Assembly (NCBI GenBank): GCA_038147155.1
Contig: JAYQTA010000002.1
Location: 310,001 to 374,000, forward strand
DNA: 64,000 bases
Direction: 5' to 3'
Source of the DNA: Australimonas brisbanensis
GTDB lineage: Bacteria > Chloroflexota > Dehalococcoidia > Lucifugimonadales > Australimonadaceae
In this document: positions 14,742 to 22,118 of the stretch, one piece after another
Numbering within the stretch: the first letter of the stretch is position 1
Layout of the letters: the number at the start of each line of letters is the position of its first letter
Translations under genes and position numbers: made by a program
Notes under the pieces: model-generated
Database searches by the model: none
Told to the model about the DNA's origin: nothing
The model's input: the letters and a program-made list of their open reading frames with translations, nothing else

Positions 14742-15647
14742 GTGCGAACACCGTTCAGGTCGATCGAGCGGGCCTCGCTCCCTCGGTGGGTCGTGGCCCT
14801 CACGGCGCTGCGCTCTTCGCAATGGGCAAAGAACGGGTTCGTCTTCGCTGCGCTGTTCTTCACTCCCGATGCGCTGACGCCGGAGGGGTTGGGGCGGGTC
14901 AGCCTGGGTGCAGTCTCATTCAGCCTGGTGGCCAGCGCCACCTACATCTTCAATGATCTCATGGACCGGGAGGCCGACCGGCTCCACCCGCGCAAGCGCC
15001 ACCGCGCGCTGGCCTCTGGTGCCCTCCCGGTGCCGCTGGGGCTGGTCGCGCTGGTGCTGGCGGCCGCGAGTGGGGTGCTCATCGGCGTCACCCTCTCCAC
15101 CGAGTTCCTCATCATACTCGGCTTCTATGTGGCGGTGAGCCTGGCCTACTCGCTCCGGCTCAAGCGGGTGTCCATCGTGGATGTGTTCATCATCTCGCTG
15201 GGGTTCGTTCTGCGCGTGCAGGCTGGTGCGGTGCTGATCGACATCGAGCCCAGCGCGTGGATCATCATCATGACCGGCCTGCTCACCCTGTTCATCGCCC
15301 TGGGCAAGCGGCGCGACGACCTGGTCACCGGCATGGACGACGCACACCGGTCCAGCCTGCGCGGCTACACCAAGGGCTTCCTTGACGCATCCGTCACCGC
15401 GGTGCTGGGCGCGCTGATGGTCGCCTACCTCATCTACACCACCGACGCCGGGGTCGCCGCCCGGCTCGGTGACGACCGGCTCTACTACACCGCACCCTTC
15501 GTGCTGATGGGTATCCTGCGCTACCTGCAGGTGACCATGGTGGAGGAACGATCGGGCTCACCCACTCGCATCGCGCTCACTGACCGGTTCATGGTTTCGA
15601 CCATGCTTGCCTGGGCGGGCGTGTTCGCATGGCGGATCTATGCCTGA
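14742..15647 (+). CDS. Decaprenyl-phosphate phosphoribosyltransferase-like UbiA prenyltransferase
   Basis: A 301-residue membrane protein with about nine hydrophobic segments, the length of mycobacterial DPPR synthase (Rv3806c). The first Asp-rich site NDLMDREADRLHPRKRHRALASG (about 70-92) and a second loop GKRRDDLVTGMDD (about 187) match UbiA enzymes that join polyprenyl phosphate to PRPP. GTG 14742 is the start that matches family length. Its end overlaps the next gene by 8 nt. With DprE1- and DprE2-like genes downstream it should supply lipid-linked ribose for conversion to arabinose at the cell membrane. Confidence 0.85.
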   Translation: MRTPFRSIERASLPRWVVALTALRSSQWAKNGFVFAALFFTPDALTPEGLGRVSLGAVSFSLVASATYIFNDLMDREADRLHPRKRHRALASGALPVPLGLVALVLAAASGVLIGVTLSTEFLIILGFYVAVSLAYSLRLKRVSIVDVFIISLGFVLRVQAGAVLIDIEPSAWIIIMTGLLTLFIALGKRRDDLVTGMDDAHRSSLRGYTKGFLDASVTAVLGALMVAYLIYTTDAGVAARLGDDRLYYTAPFVLMGILRYLQVTMVEERSGSPTRIALTDRFMVSTMLAWAGVFAWRIYA

Positions 15648-16632
15648 GGAGCGCGGCTCGCTCACCCTTCCCCTACGTACCATCACCGTATCGTTCCTGC
15701 TGTTCGCCGCGGTCATGGCCGCCGGGGCGTTCGCCCTTGACCGGCACGAAGGCGCGCGAGCCTTCTCCCAACTGACCCTGCCGCTGGTGACCGGCCTGCT
15801 GGGCCTGTCCGCCGCCAACTACGCTCTGCGCGCTCTGCGCTGGCACCTCTTCTCCCGTCACGCCGGGGTACGCATACCCATGGGCCCCGCCGTCCTTTTC
15901 TTCATCGCCGGTTTCGCGCTCACCGCCACTCCCGCCAAAGCCGGAGAAGCGCTGCGTCTGTGGCTCATACGCCGCAGGAGCGGAGCGGGGTACCTGCAGA
16001 CCATCCCCGTCCTCATCGCGGATCGGCTGAGCGACCTGGTGACCATCCTGCTCATCGCGCTGACCGGTGTGGCCGCTGCCACCGGCAGCACCGTGGTGGG
16101 GATGGCCCTGGCCGTGACAGCGGTGGGTGCGCTCGCCCTCCTCCTGTTCCAACCCCGCATCGGGCATGCTCTGGTGGGCGCGACGTACCGGGTGGTGGGC
16201 ACGCGTCCCCGCCTGTTCGTCCGCGCCCGGCGCGGCGTGAGGCGCATGAGCCTCGCGGGCTTCGGGCCTGTGTTCCTCTCGACCCTCCCCCTGGCCTTGG
16301 CCGGTTGGATGGCGGAGTCGCTCGCCTTCGCGTGGCTGCTCGCCAGCCTCGGTGCGGACGTGAGCGTCCCCCTCGCGCTGTTCATCTTCACCTTCGGCAT
16401 GCTGGCTGGTGCCCTGGCCATGCTGCCCGGCGGGCTGGGCGGGACGGAGGCCGTTATGGTGGCCCTGCTGGTCACCAGCGGAGTCGACCTGGCGACCGCC
16501 ATCGCGGCCACCGCCATCATCCGGATCAGCACCCTCTGGTTCGCCGTCGGCCTGGGCCTGCTGGCGGCGCCCGCTGCCCTGCGCAGCGCCGGGCGCGGCA
16601 GCCTCCACGGGCGGGGAGCCGTGGGCGCATGA
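15640..16632 (+). CDS. YbhN/lysylphosphatidylglycerol-synthase-like membrane protein
   Basis: A 330-residue polytopic protein with about eight membrane spans and the family landmarks LSAANYALRALRWHLF (about 50-65), ATPAKAGEALRLWLI (about 92-106) and MLPGGLGGTEA near 262. Such UPF0104/PF03706 proteins are proposed lipid or polyprenyl-linked sugar flippases or scaffold proteins. It lies inside the arabinose-lipid operon, overlapping UbiA by 8 nt and the DprE1-like gene by 4 nt. A role in moving a polyprenyl-phosphate sugar across the membrane is plausible but unproven. Confidence 0.8.
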   Translation: MPEERGSLTLPLRTITVSFLLFAAVMAAGAFALDRHEGARAFSQLTLPLVTGLLGLSAANYALRALRWHLFSRHAGVRIPMGPAVLFFIAGFALTATPAKAGEALRLWLIRRRSGAGYLQTIPVLIADRLSDLVTILLIALTGVAAATGSTVVGMALAVTAVGALALLLFQPRIGHALVGATYRVVGTRPRLFVRARRGVRRMSLAGFGPVFLSTLPLALAGWMAESLAFAWLLASLGADVSVPLALFIFTFGMLAGALAMLPGGLGGTEAVMVALLVTSGVDLATAIAATAIIRISTLWFAVGLGLLAAPAALRSAGRGSLHGRGAVGA

Positions 16633-17969
16633 GCATCTGGCGTCGCATGGAACTAGAGGGGTGGGGGCACACCCACCGCGTCGAGGCCCAGGTGGGCCGC
16701 CCGGAGCGGGAGCGCGAGATGGTCGCGGCGCTCCACGGCTCGACAGGCGGCACCATCACGGCGCGCGGGGCGGGACGCAGCTATGGCGATGCGGCCCTCA
16801 ACCAGGGTGGGTTCGTGGTGCTGACGGAGCGGCTGAACCGTGTGCTGGCCCTGGACGTGGAAACAGCCAGCGTGGTCTGTGAGGCGGGCGTGCTCTTCCG
16901 TGACCTGATCGACCTGTGCATGCCCCACGGCCTGCTCCCCCCAGTGTGCCCCGGCACCGCCTACGTCAGCGTGGGAGGGGCGATCGCCAACGATATCCAC
17001 GGGAAGAACCACGACGCCGTGGGGAGCATGGGCGCCCACGTGCGCTGGCTCGACCTGCTCCTCCCCTCCGGCAAGGTGCAGCGGGTGGACCGGGAGTCTG
17101 ACCCCGAACTCTTCGCGTCGACCTGCGGCGGCGTGGGCCTCACCGGCATCATCCTGCGGGCCTGCCTCCAACTGCTCCGCGTCCCCTCCGCCCACGTGCG
17201 GGTGCGTGAGCAGCGCATCAGTGACCTGGACGGGTTCATCGAGGCGCTACGCGAGGCCCGCACCAGTGCCGCCTACTCCGTGGGCTGGCTGGACGGACTG
17301 GCCCGCGGGAGCAACCTGGGCCGGGGGATACTGCGCACGGGAGCGTTCATTGCGGAGCCCGTCGGCCTCGCGCGCCCGGCGCGCCGGCCTCAGGTGCCGT
17401 TCGATCTGCCCGGCTGGGTGCTGAATCCCTTCTCCATGCGGGCCTTCAACGCCATCTACCTGCGTTCGGCCCCGCGCTCCCCGCGCACCTACCTGGCGCC
17501 GGTGGACCGTTACTTCTTTCCCCTCGACGCCATCGGGCACTGGAACCGCATGTACGGAAAGAGAGGCTTCTACCAGTTCCAGTGCGTGCTCCCGGACGCT
17601 GAGGCCCCAACGGGGCTGCGTGCGCTTCTGGACGCGGTGAGCGCCTCTGGTGATGGCTCCTTCCTCAATGTGCTCAAGACGCTGGGGCAGGGGAGCGGTG
17701 GCTACCTGGCGTTCCCGATCCCTGGCTTCACCCTGGCCATCGACATCCGCCGCAGCCGCCGAGCTGACGCACTGATGCAGACCCTCGCCGGCATCACCGT
17801 TCATCATGGTGGTCGGGTCTACCTCGCGAAGGACGAGACGCTCGACCCTCGCAGCTTCGCTACTATGTACCCGGGATTGGATCGGTTCCGGGACGTGATC
17901 GAGCGGGTCGACCCAGAGCACCGGATGTCGTCGGATCAGGACCGGCGGCTGAGGATAGGCAGATGGTGA
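16629..17969 (+). CDS. dprE1: DprE1-like decaprenylphosphoryl-ribose 2'-oxidase
   Basis: A 446-residue FAD enzyme. The FAD domain shows ARGAGRSYGDAALN (about 45-58), GKNHDAVGSMGAHV (about 123-136) and GVGLTGIIL. The C-terminal YLAKDETLDP (about 397) contains the Lys matching the catalytic Lys of mycobacterial DprE1. Where M. tuberculosis has Cys387 (the benzothiazinone target, in ICVD) this protein has Ala in LAID (about residue 370). It should oxidise the 2'-hydroxyl of the polyprenyl-phospho-ribose. Start ATG 16629 overlaps the upstream stop as ATGA, and its end overlaps the DprE2-like gene by 7 nt. Confidence 0.88.
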   Translation: MSIWRRMELEGWGHTHRVEAQVGRPEREREMVAALHGSTGGTITARGAGRSYGDAALNQGGFVVLTERLNRVLALDVETASVVCEAGVLFRDLIDLCMPHGLLPPVCPGTAYVSVGGAIANDIHGKNHDAVGSMGAHVRWLDLLLPSGKVQRVDRESDPELFASTCGGVGLTGIILRACLQLLRVPSAHVRVREQRISDLDGFIEALREARTSAAYSVGWLDGLARGSNLGRGILRTGAFIAEPVGLARPARRPQVPFDLPGWVLNPFSMRAFNAIYLRSAPRSPRTYLAPVDRYFFPLDAIGHWNRMYGKRGFYQFQCVLPDAEAPTGLRALLDAVSASGDGSFLNVLKTLGQGSGGYLAFPIPGFTLAIDIRRSRRADALMQTLAGITVHHGGRVYLAKDETLDPRSFATMYPGLDRFRDVIERVDPEHRMSSDQDRRLRIGRW

Positions 17970-18703
17970 GTGAGACGTGGCTGGTGCTGGGCGCCGGGTC
18001 ACCCATCGCGCGGGCCTTCGCCCATGCGGCGGCGCAGGCCGGGCATGATGTGGTGCTGGCCGGGCGCGATACGCAGGACCTGGAGCGCACCGGCGCCGAT
18101 ATCACGGTGCGCACGGGCGCGAGGGTGCGCGTCGAGCCCTTCGACGCGGCGGCCCTGGAGACCCATCAGGGGTTCGTGACGGCCTGCCGCGACGGCGCCC
18201 ACGGCCCGTTGAGCGTCTTCATCGCCTTCGGGCTGATGCCCAGCCAGGACGCCATGGACCAGGACTTCTCACTGGCACGCGAGACGATGATGGTGAACTA
18301 CGTGGGCGCGGTGTCGGTGCTGGCGCACCTGCGCCCGGTGCTGGAGGCGCAGGGCACGGGGCGCATCGTCGCCCTCGGCTCCACGGCCGGTGAGCGCGGG
18401 CGGCGCAAGAACTACGTCTACGGGTCCACCAAGGCGGGGCTGCACGCCTACCTGCAGGGGCTGCGGGCGCACCTGTTCGCCCACGGGGTGCGCGTGGTCA
18501 CCGTCAAGCCGGGGTTCATCGACACGGGCATGACCTGGTCGCTGGGCCTGCGGCGGACGGCCAGCCCCGACGCGCTGGCCGCGGCGTGCCTGCGCTGGGC
18601 GTACCGGGGGGGCGAGGTCCACTTCTTCCCGTGGTTCTGGGCGCCCGTCATGGCCTTGGTGCGCATCCTCCCCGAGTCCATCGCCAAGCGGATGAGGCGC
18701 TGA
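17963..18703 (+). CDS. dprE2: DprE2-like decaprenylphosphoryl-2-keto-arabinose reductase (SDR)
   Basis: A 246-residue SDR. GAGSPIARAFA (about 10-20) replaces the usual TGxxxGIG, as in DprE2. FGLMPSQ near 92 stands for the NAG region, and ALGSTAGERGRRKNYVYGSTKAG (about 135-157) carries Ser, Tyr and Lys. The C-terminal hydrophobic stretch FFPWFWAPVMALVRILP suggests membrane contact. It would reduce the keto intermediate to polyprenyl-phospho-arabinose, together with the overlapping DprE1-like enzyme. The pairing and order strongly support this reading. Confidence 0.88.
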   Translation: MVSETWLVLGAGSPIARAFAHAAAQAGHDVVLAGRDTQDLERTGADITVRTGARVRVEPFDAAALETHQGFVTACRDGAHGPLSVFIAFGLMPSQDAMDQDFSLARETMMVNYVGAVSVLAHLRPVLEAQGTGRIVALGSTAGERGRRKNYVYGSTKAGLHAYLQGLRAHLFAHGVRVVTVKPGFIDTGMTWSLGLRRTASPDALAAACLRWAYRGGEVHFFPWFWAPVMALVRILPESIAKRMRR

Positions 18704-18871
18704 CATGATCCGCTTTCTCTCCCTGCCAGCGCTCCAGCGTTCCCCCTGGCTGCACCCCGCCGTTGCCGCGTGCACCGGGTCCGCGGCGGCAGCGTGGGCC
18801 GGGGCGAGCACACCCGGATGCGCTGGGCGTATCGAAGCCGCCCGGGCCGACGGCGTCCTGACGGTGGCACC

Positions 18872-20581
18872 GTGAGCGGCGAGTCCCGAGTGAACAGGCC
18901 CCGTCTGCGTGACGGCGCCATCCTCGCGCTCACCCTGGCCATGCTTTGTGGGCCGGTGGTGGCCGACCTGCTCATCAACGGCTGGCGCCGTGTCTTCTCC
19001 TACTTCGCCGCCGACGCCTTCTACTACACCACCGTCGCCCGCAACTTCGCGGCCGGCGGCGTGCCGTCCTTCGACGGAGAGCACGCCACCAACGGCTTCC
19101 ACCCCCTCTGGCAATGCTTCCTCGGTGGTCTCTACCGCCTGGCTGACGGCCTGGGACTTGGGGACGAGAGCGTCCTTCCTGCCATCGTGCTGGTGTGCCT
19201 GCTGGCGATCGCCGGGGCTGTCACCCTCACCTGGCACCTGCTGCGACGTGGTGGTGGGGCCGTGCCCCTCCTCTTCCTGCTCCTCCCGGTGGGGGCCATG
19301 GCGTCGCTGCTCGCCTGGACACGCCCCACCTACGGCACGCTGTGGAGCTTCACCAACGGCATGGAGTCCGCGTTCCTGCTGCTGGGCTTCAGCGGGCTCC
19401 TAGTGCTCACCCGCACCGGCATCCCCTCGAAGAAGCGGCGCCAGGGAGTGGTGGGGGCGGTCCTCGCGCTGACGATCCTAGCGCGGCTGGACGCTATCTT
19501 CCTGCTCCCCGCACTCCTGGTAATGCACTGGTGGGCCCAGCGGGCCTTCACGGTGCGCCGGGCGCTGGAGCAGCTGCGGGCGGTCTGGCCGGTGGTCGTG
19601 GTGCCCATAGCGGTGGTCGCCCTCTACCTGCTGGTGAACCTACTCTACGCGGGCGAGGCGTTGCCCGTGAGCGGTGCGGCCAAGACCACCTTCCCCAACC
19701 CCTACGCGGGTATCCGCGACATGGGCCGCCTGGTGGTCGGCGCCCTGGACCCCGGCTACGAGGTGAACTGGCGTCTCCACTACCGCTACATCCAACTCCT
19801 GGCCCCACCAGCCGTCGCTCTGGCCTACCTGGTCGTCCGGTTTGCTGGCGCGCGGGGGAGCCTGGGGTCAGCCGACCGCTGGCTCGTAACGGCCTGCCTC
19901 TTCACCATGTTCCTGGGGGCCTTCAACGGCCTGTTCGTGCCGCTGTGGGGCGAGGGGCACTGGTACTACCCCATCTCCTTCATGACCGTCTCGCTCATCG
20001 TGGTGCGCCATGCCCCAGGGCTAGGCGCGTGGGCCATACGACGATGGCCGATGGCCCGGCGCGCCGCCCGGGTGCTGCCCGCCCATCCTGCAGGCCTGGC
20101 GCTGGTGATAGCCCTGCTCTTGGCCGCAGACCTGCTCTACTTCACGCAGGTGTTCCACACGGGCACGGAGGGGCAGGGGTTCGCCCAGGCGTACGATGCG
20201 GTCAAGCGGGTCAGCGCCGAGTGGCGCGAGGTGGGGGAGCGCCCACGGCTCCTAGAGTACGACGACGGCATCATCGCCTATGCCTCCGGGCTCCCGGCTC
20301 TATCGGGTATCGGCCTGGCGCTGGACCACGAGGCTTCAGCCGCGTTCGAACGAGGGGTGCTGCCCCAGCTGGCCTGGGAACGGGGGTATGACCTCATCGC
20401 CTCCTACTGGTACATCCGGGACACGGGTCTCACCGAGGCCTCTTCCCTCGGAGAGGTCCGGGAGCAGGTCGAGCTCCTGCCCAGCGCGCAGGGGCAGGAC
20501 TTCTCTGGGTTCGACCTGACCGTCCACTACGCGGACCCGCGCTCCGGGGTGGTGTTTATCCGGATGCAGCCGCACCTCTAG
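18872..20581 (+). CDS. GT-C type polytopic glycosyltransferase
   Basis: About 569 residues and 11-12 hydrophobic spans. An early extracytoplasmic loop has FAADAFYYTTVARNFAAGG with an acidic residue about position 48, then ATNGFHPLWQ (about 76), the usual GT-C layout for polyprenyl-phosphate-sugar-dependent enzymes. It follows the DprE1/DprE2 pair by 168 nt, so polyprenyl-phospho-arabinose is a likely donor (inference). Start: GTG 18872 or GTG 18890. The upstream open frame to 18770 is Arg/Gly-rich and unlikely. A tandem hexamer repeat and hairpins follow the stop. Confidence 0.75.
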   Translation: MSGESRVNRPRLRDGAILALTLAMLCGPVVADLLINGWRRVFSYFAADAFYYTTVARNFAAGGVPSFDGEHATNGFHPLWQCFLGGLYRLADGLGLGDESVLPAIVLVCLLAIAGAVTLTWHLLRRGGGAVPLLFLLLPVGAMASLLAWTRPTYGTLWSFTNGMESAFLLLGFSGLLVLTRTGIPSKKRRQGVVGAVLALTILARLDAIFLLPALLVMHWWAQRAFTVRRALEQLRAVWPVVVVPIAVVALYLLVNLLYAGEALPVSGAAKTTFPNPYAGIRDMGRLVVGALDPGYEVNWRLHYRYIQLLAPPAVALAYLVVRFAGARGSLGSADRWLVTACLFTMFLGAFNGLFVPLWGEGHWYYPISFMTVSLIVVRHAPGLGAWAIRRWPMARRAARVLPAHPAGLALVIALLLAADLLYFTQVFHTGTEGQGFAQAYDAVKRVSAEWREVGERPRLLEYDDGIIAYASGLPALSGIGLALDHEASAAFERGVLPQLAWERGYDLIASYWYIRDTGLTEASSLGEVREQVELLPSAQGQDFSGFDLTVHYADPRSGVVFIRMQPHL

Positions 20582-20610
20582 GCGCATGGGCGCGTCGCGC
20601 CGGCGAGGCG

Positions 20611-20638
20611 CAGGTGCAGGTGCAGGTGCAGGTGCAGG
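20611..20638 (+). repeat. CAGGTG hexamer tandem repeat, 4.7 copies
   Basis: CAGGTG is repeated in tandem just after the glycosyltransferase stop. This is a short microsatellite-like tract. No coding or regulatory role is visible. Confidence 0.85.
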
Positions 20639-20652
20639 CGATAATGAGAAGC

Positions 20653-20673
20653 GCTCCGAAAGGGGAGCGCCTC
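20653..20673. terminator. Possible stem-loop GCGCTCC/GGAGCGC
   Basis: A 7-bp stem with a purine-rich loop lies about 70 nt after the glycosyltransferase stop. On the minus strand it is followed by TTCTCATTAT. It is probably a weak terminator in either direction. Confidence 0.4.
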
Positions 20674-20734
20674 GTGGTGTTCGTGGATTGGAGCCCCAGC
20701 GGCCCGCTCCAGAAGGAGATGGTTTGCAATCGAA

Positions 20735-20760
20735 GAGGCCCCGCGGGTTGGCGGGGCCTC
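20735..20760. terminator. Bidirectional terminator, GAGGCCCCGC stem
   Basis: A perfect 10-bp stem (20735-20744 and 20751-20760) with a 6-nt loop is followed by TCTTCGTC on the plus strand. It lies 28 nt past the stop of the minus-strand zinc protein and about 150 nt past the glycosyltransferase stop. Confidence 0.75.
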
Positions 20761-20788
20761 TCTTCGTCCGTCTCTGTGGGCGTGCGTC

Positions 20789-20986
20789 CTACTTCTTGAC
20801 GCTGCCGTTGAAGCCGCGGCGCTCCTGCTCGTAGGGGTGGAACTCACGCTCGGCACCGCAGTGCTTGCAGGTGGCCTCCACGTTGGCCGAGGGCATGCCC
20901 AGCACCCAGTGGTGCGCTCCCGTGGGCGATGCGGTGCAGGCGGCGGGCTTGGCGGAACTGTCGGTGGTCTGCTTCAGCGTTGCGAT
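20789..20986 (-). CDS. Small putative zinc-binding protein with apparent AUC start
   Basis: A 65-residue protein ending CKHCGAEREFHPYEQERRGFNGSVKK, with a C-x2-C knuckle (plus an earlier Cys and HHW) typical of small zinc-ribbon proteins. The frame contains no ATG, GTG or TTG before the conserved-looking HHWVLGMP segment. A strong AAGGAG lies 8 nt before ATC at 20986, giving (M)ATLKQTTDSSAKPAAC. Either AUC is the initiator, or the product starts at GTG/ATG within VLGMP and is only about 40 residues. The ATG right after AAGGAG opens a 6-codon frame only. The function is unknown. Confidence 0.6.
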   Translation of the reverse strand: MATLKQTTDSSAKPAACTASPTGAHHWVLGMPSANVEATCKHCGAEREFHPYEQERRGFNGSVKK

Positions 20987-21095
20987 CGGCTCATCTCCTT
21001 CGTGCTCTGCATGCTCAACGTCTCAGCTCTTGTACTACGCCCCAGCTTCCCCCACGGCTCGCGCAGGGCAGGGGAGGGGCTCCCCTGTGACGAAC

Positions 21096-21128
21096 GCAGC
21101 CCCCAAGGTCTTCGGCCCTGGGGGCTGC
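21096..21128 (-). terminator. Terminator downstream of tmRNA
   Basis: A perfect 10-bp stem GCAGCCCCCA (21096-21105 and 21119-21128) lies 10 nt beyond the tmRNA 3' end on the minus strand, followed by GTTCGTC. Confidence 0.7.
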
Positions 21129-21138
21129 TCTGTGTTCT

Positions 21139-21491
21139 TGGTGGAGATGGGGGAGAGTCGAACTCCCCGTCCAAGAGACACCAAGCGCGGATGTACTACA
21201 GGCTTGTCCGGTGCTTTGTCGACACGTCCGAAGCGTCCACCGGCGGACTCTCCGGAAGCCTCCCGCGGTGTCTTAGGCGGGCCCCAGCGGTATCGGGCAC
21301 CGCAGCATCCCGACTGTATATCGCCTCCAGCCGCCGCCGGGAGTGGCGACCGGGACGTGACTACGATTGGTTACGCAGCCAGAGCGAGTTCGCGCTCGCC
21401 AGTTACTTTTTCACCACCTTTTTATCGAGTGGGCGGTGAACTCGGCCTGCAATCCTGCCCAGCTGATCCCCTGTCGAAACCACGCATCCCC
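21139..21491 (-). ncRNA. ssrA: Transfer-messenger RNA
   Basis: Read on the minus strand, the 5' end GGGGATG pairs with CATCTCC followed by ACCA at the 3' end (one G-U pair) to form the tRNA-like acceptor stem. TTTCGACAGGGG follows the 5' end and GGAGTTCGACTCTCC forms the T arm, the standard tmRNA landmarks. Length is about 353 nt. The tag frame after AAAAAGTAACT reads GERELALAA and then TAA. With SmpB it rescues stalled ribosomes and marks incomplete proteins for proteolysis. smpB lies 121 nt upstream on the same strand. Confidence 0.95.
21371..21400 (-). other. tmRNA tag-peptide reading frame (GERELALAA)
   Basis: Nine codons GGC to GCG and TAA (21373-21371) encode GERELALAA. The ALAA end is the classic ClpXP degron. 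The Gly resume codon and GEREL core resemble the Dehalococcoides tag as I remember it, which supports a Dehalococcoidia relationship. Confidence 0.85.
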
Positions 21492-21612
21492 CTCAGAGTG
21501 ATAGAGCAAGTATACCACATCAGGGGAAGGGATGCCCTCCGGAGGATTCTTCAGGAACGTTTCGGTATTTTGGTCTATGAACTGCCCCACAGATACTGTT
21601 AACACAGAAAAT

Positions 21613-22116
21613 CTAAAGGGACTGGCGTATGGCCCGCCCGATCTCACGGTCGGTTTCGCGCTGCTGTATCGCCTTGCGCTTGTCGTACTGGCGTCGCCCC
21701 TTGGCCAACCCCAACTCCACCTTGGCGTGGTGGCCCTTGAGGTACATGCGCAGGGGTACGATGGTCAGGCCCTTCTGCCCAGCCTGGCGCGCCAGCTTGA
21801 TGATCTGCTCCTTGTGCATCAGCAGGCGCCGGGTGCGCAGCGGCTCGTGGTTCCACGGCCCGCCGGACTCCCAGGAAGCGATGTGCTGGTTCATGAGCCA
21901 GGCCTGGCCGTCGCGCACCACGGCATAGGCATCGCGCAGGTTCACGCGCCCGGCGCGCACCGACTTGATCTCGGTGCCCGTGAGGGCGATGCCCGCCTCC
22001 ACGCGCTCCAGGATGTCGTAATCGAAGCGTGCGCGACGGTTGTCGGCCACGGTGACGATGCGTGGCCCCTGGTCGGCGGGCTTGCCAGCCTCCGGCTTCT
22101 TACCCTTCTTGGCCAA
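21613..22116 (-). CDS. smpB: SsrA-binding protein SmpB
   Basis: A 167-residue tmRNA partner. VTVADNRRARFDYDILERVEAGIALTGTEIKSVRAGRVNL (about 21-60) is the SmpB core, and the C-terminal KGRRQYDKRKAIQQRETDREIGRAI is the basic tail that enters the ribosomal A site. The TTG start at 22116 lies 2 nt after the stop of the upstream protease gene, suggesting coupling. The first 15 residues are Lys-rich and less conserved. It works with the ssrA RNA encoded just downstream. Confidence 0.95.
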   Translation of the reverse strand: MAKKGKKPEAGKPADQGPRIVTVADNRRARFDYDILERVEAGIALTGTEIKSVRAGRVNLRDAYAVVRDGQAWLMNQHIASWESGGPWNHEPLRTRRLLMHKEQIIKLARQAGQKGLTIVPLRMYLKGHHAKVELGLAKGRRQYDKRKAIQQRETDREIGRAIRQSL

Positions 22117-22118
22117 GG

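Noticed and set aside
18770..18871. N-terminal extension of the GT-C gene from ATG-like start at 18770
   Set aside because: The extension is Arg/Gly-rich, without hydrophobic or conserved character, and GTG 18872 gives a natural start just before the first span.
20611..20638. CAGGTG tandem repeat as a CRISPR or regulatory array
   Set aside because: The units are 6 bp without spacers, so it is only a microsatellite-like tract.
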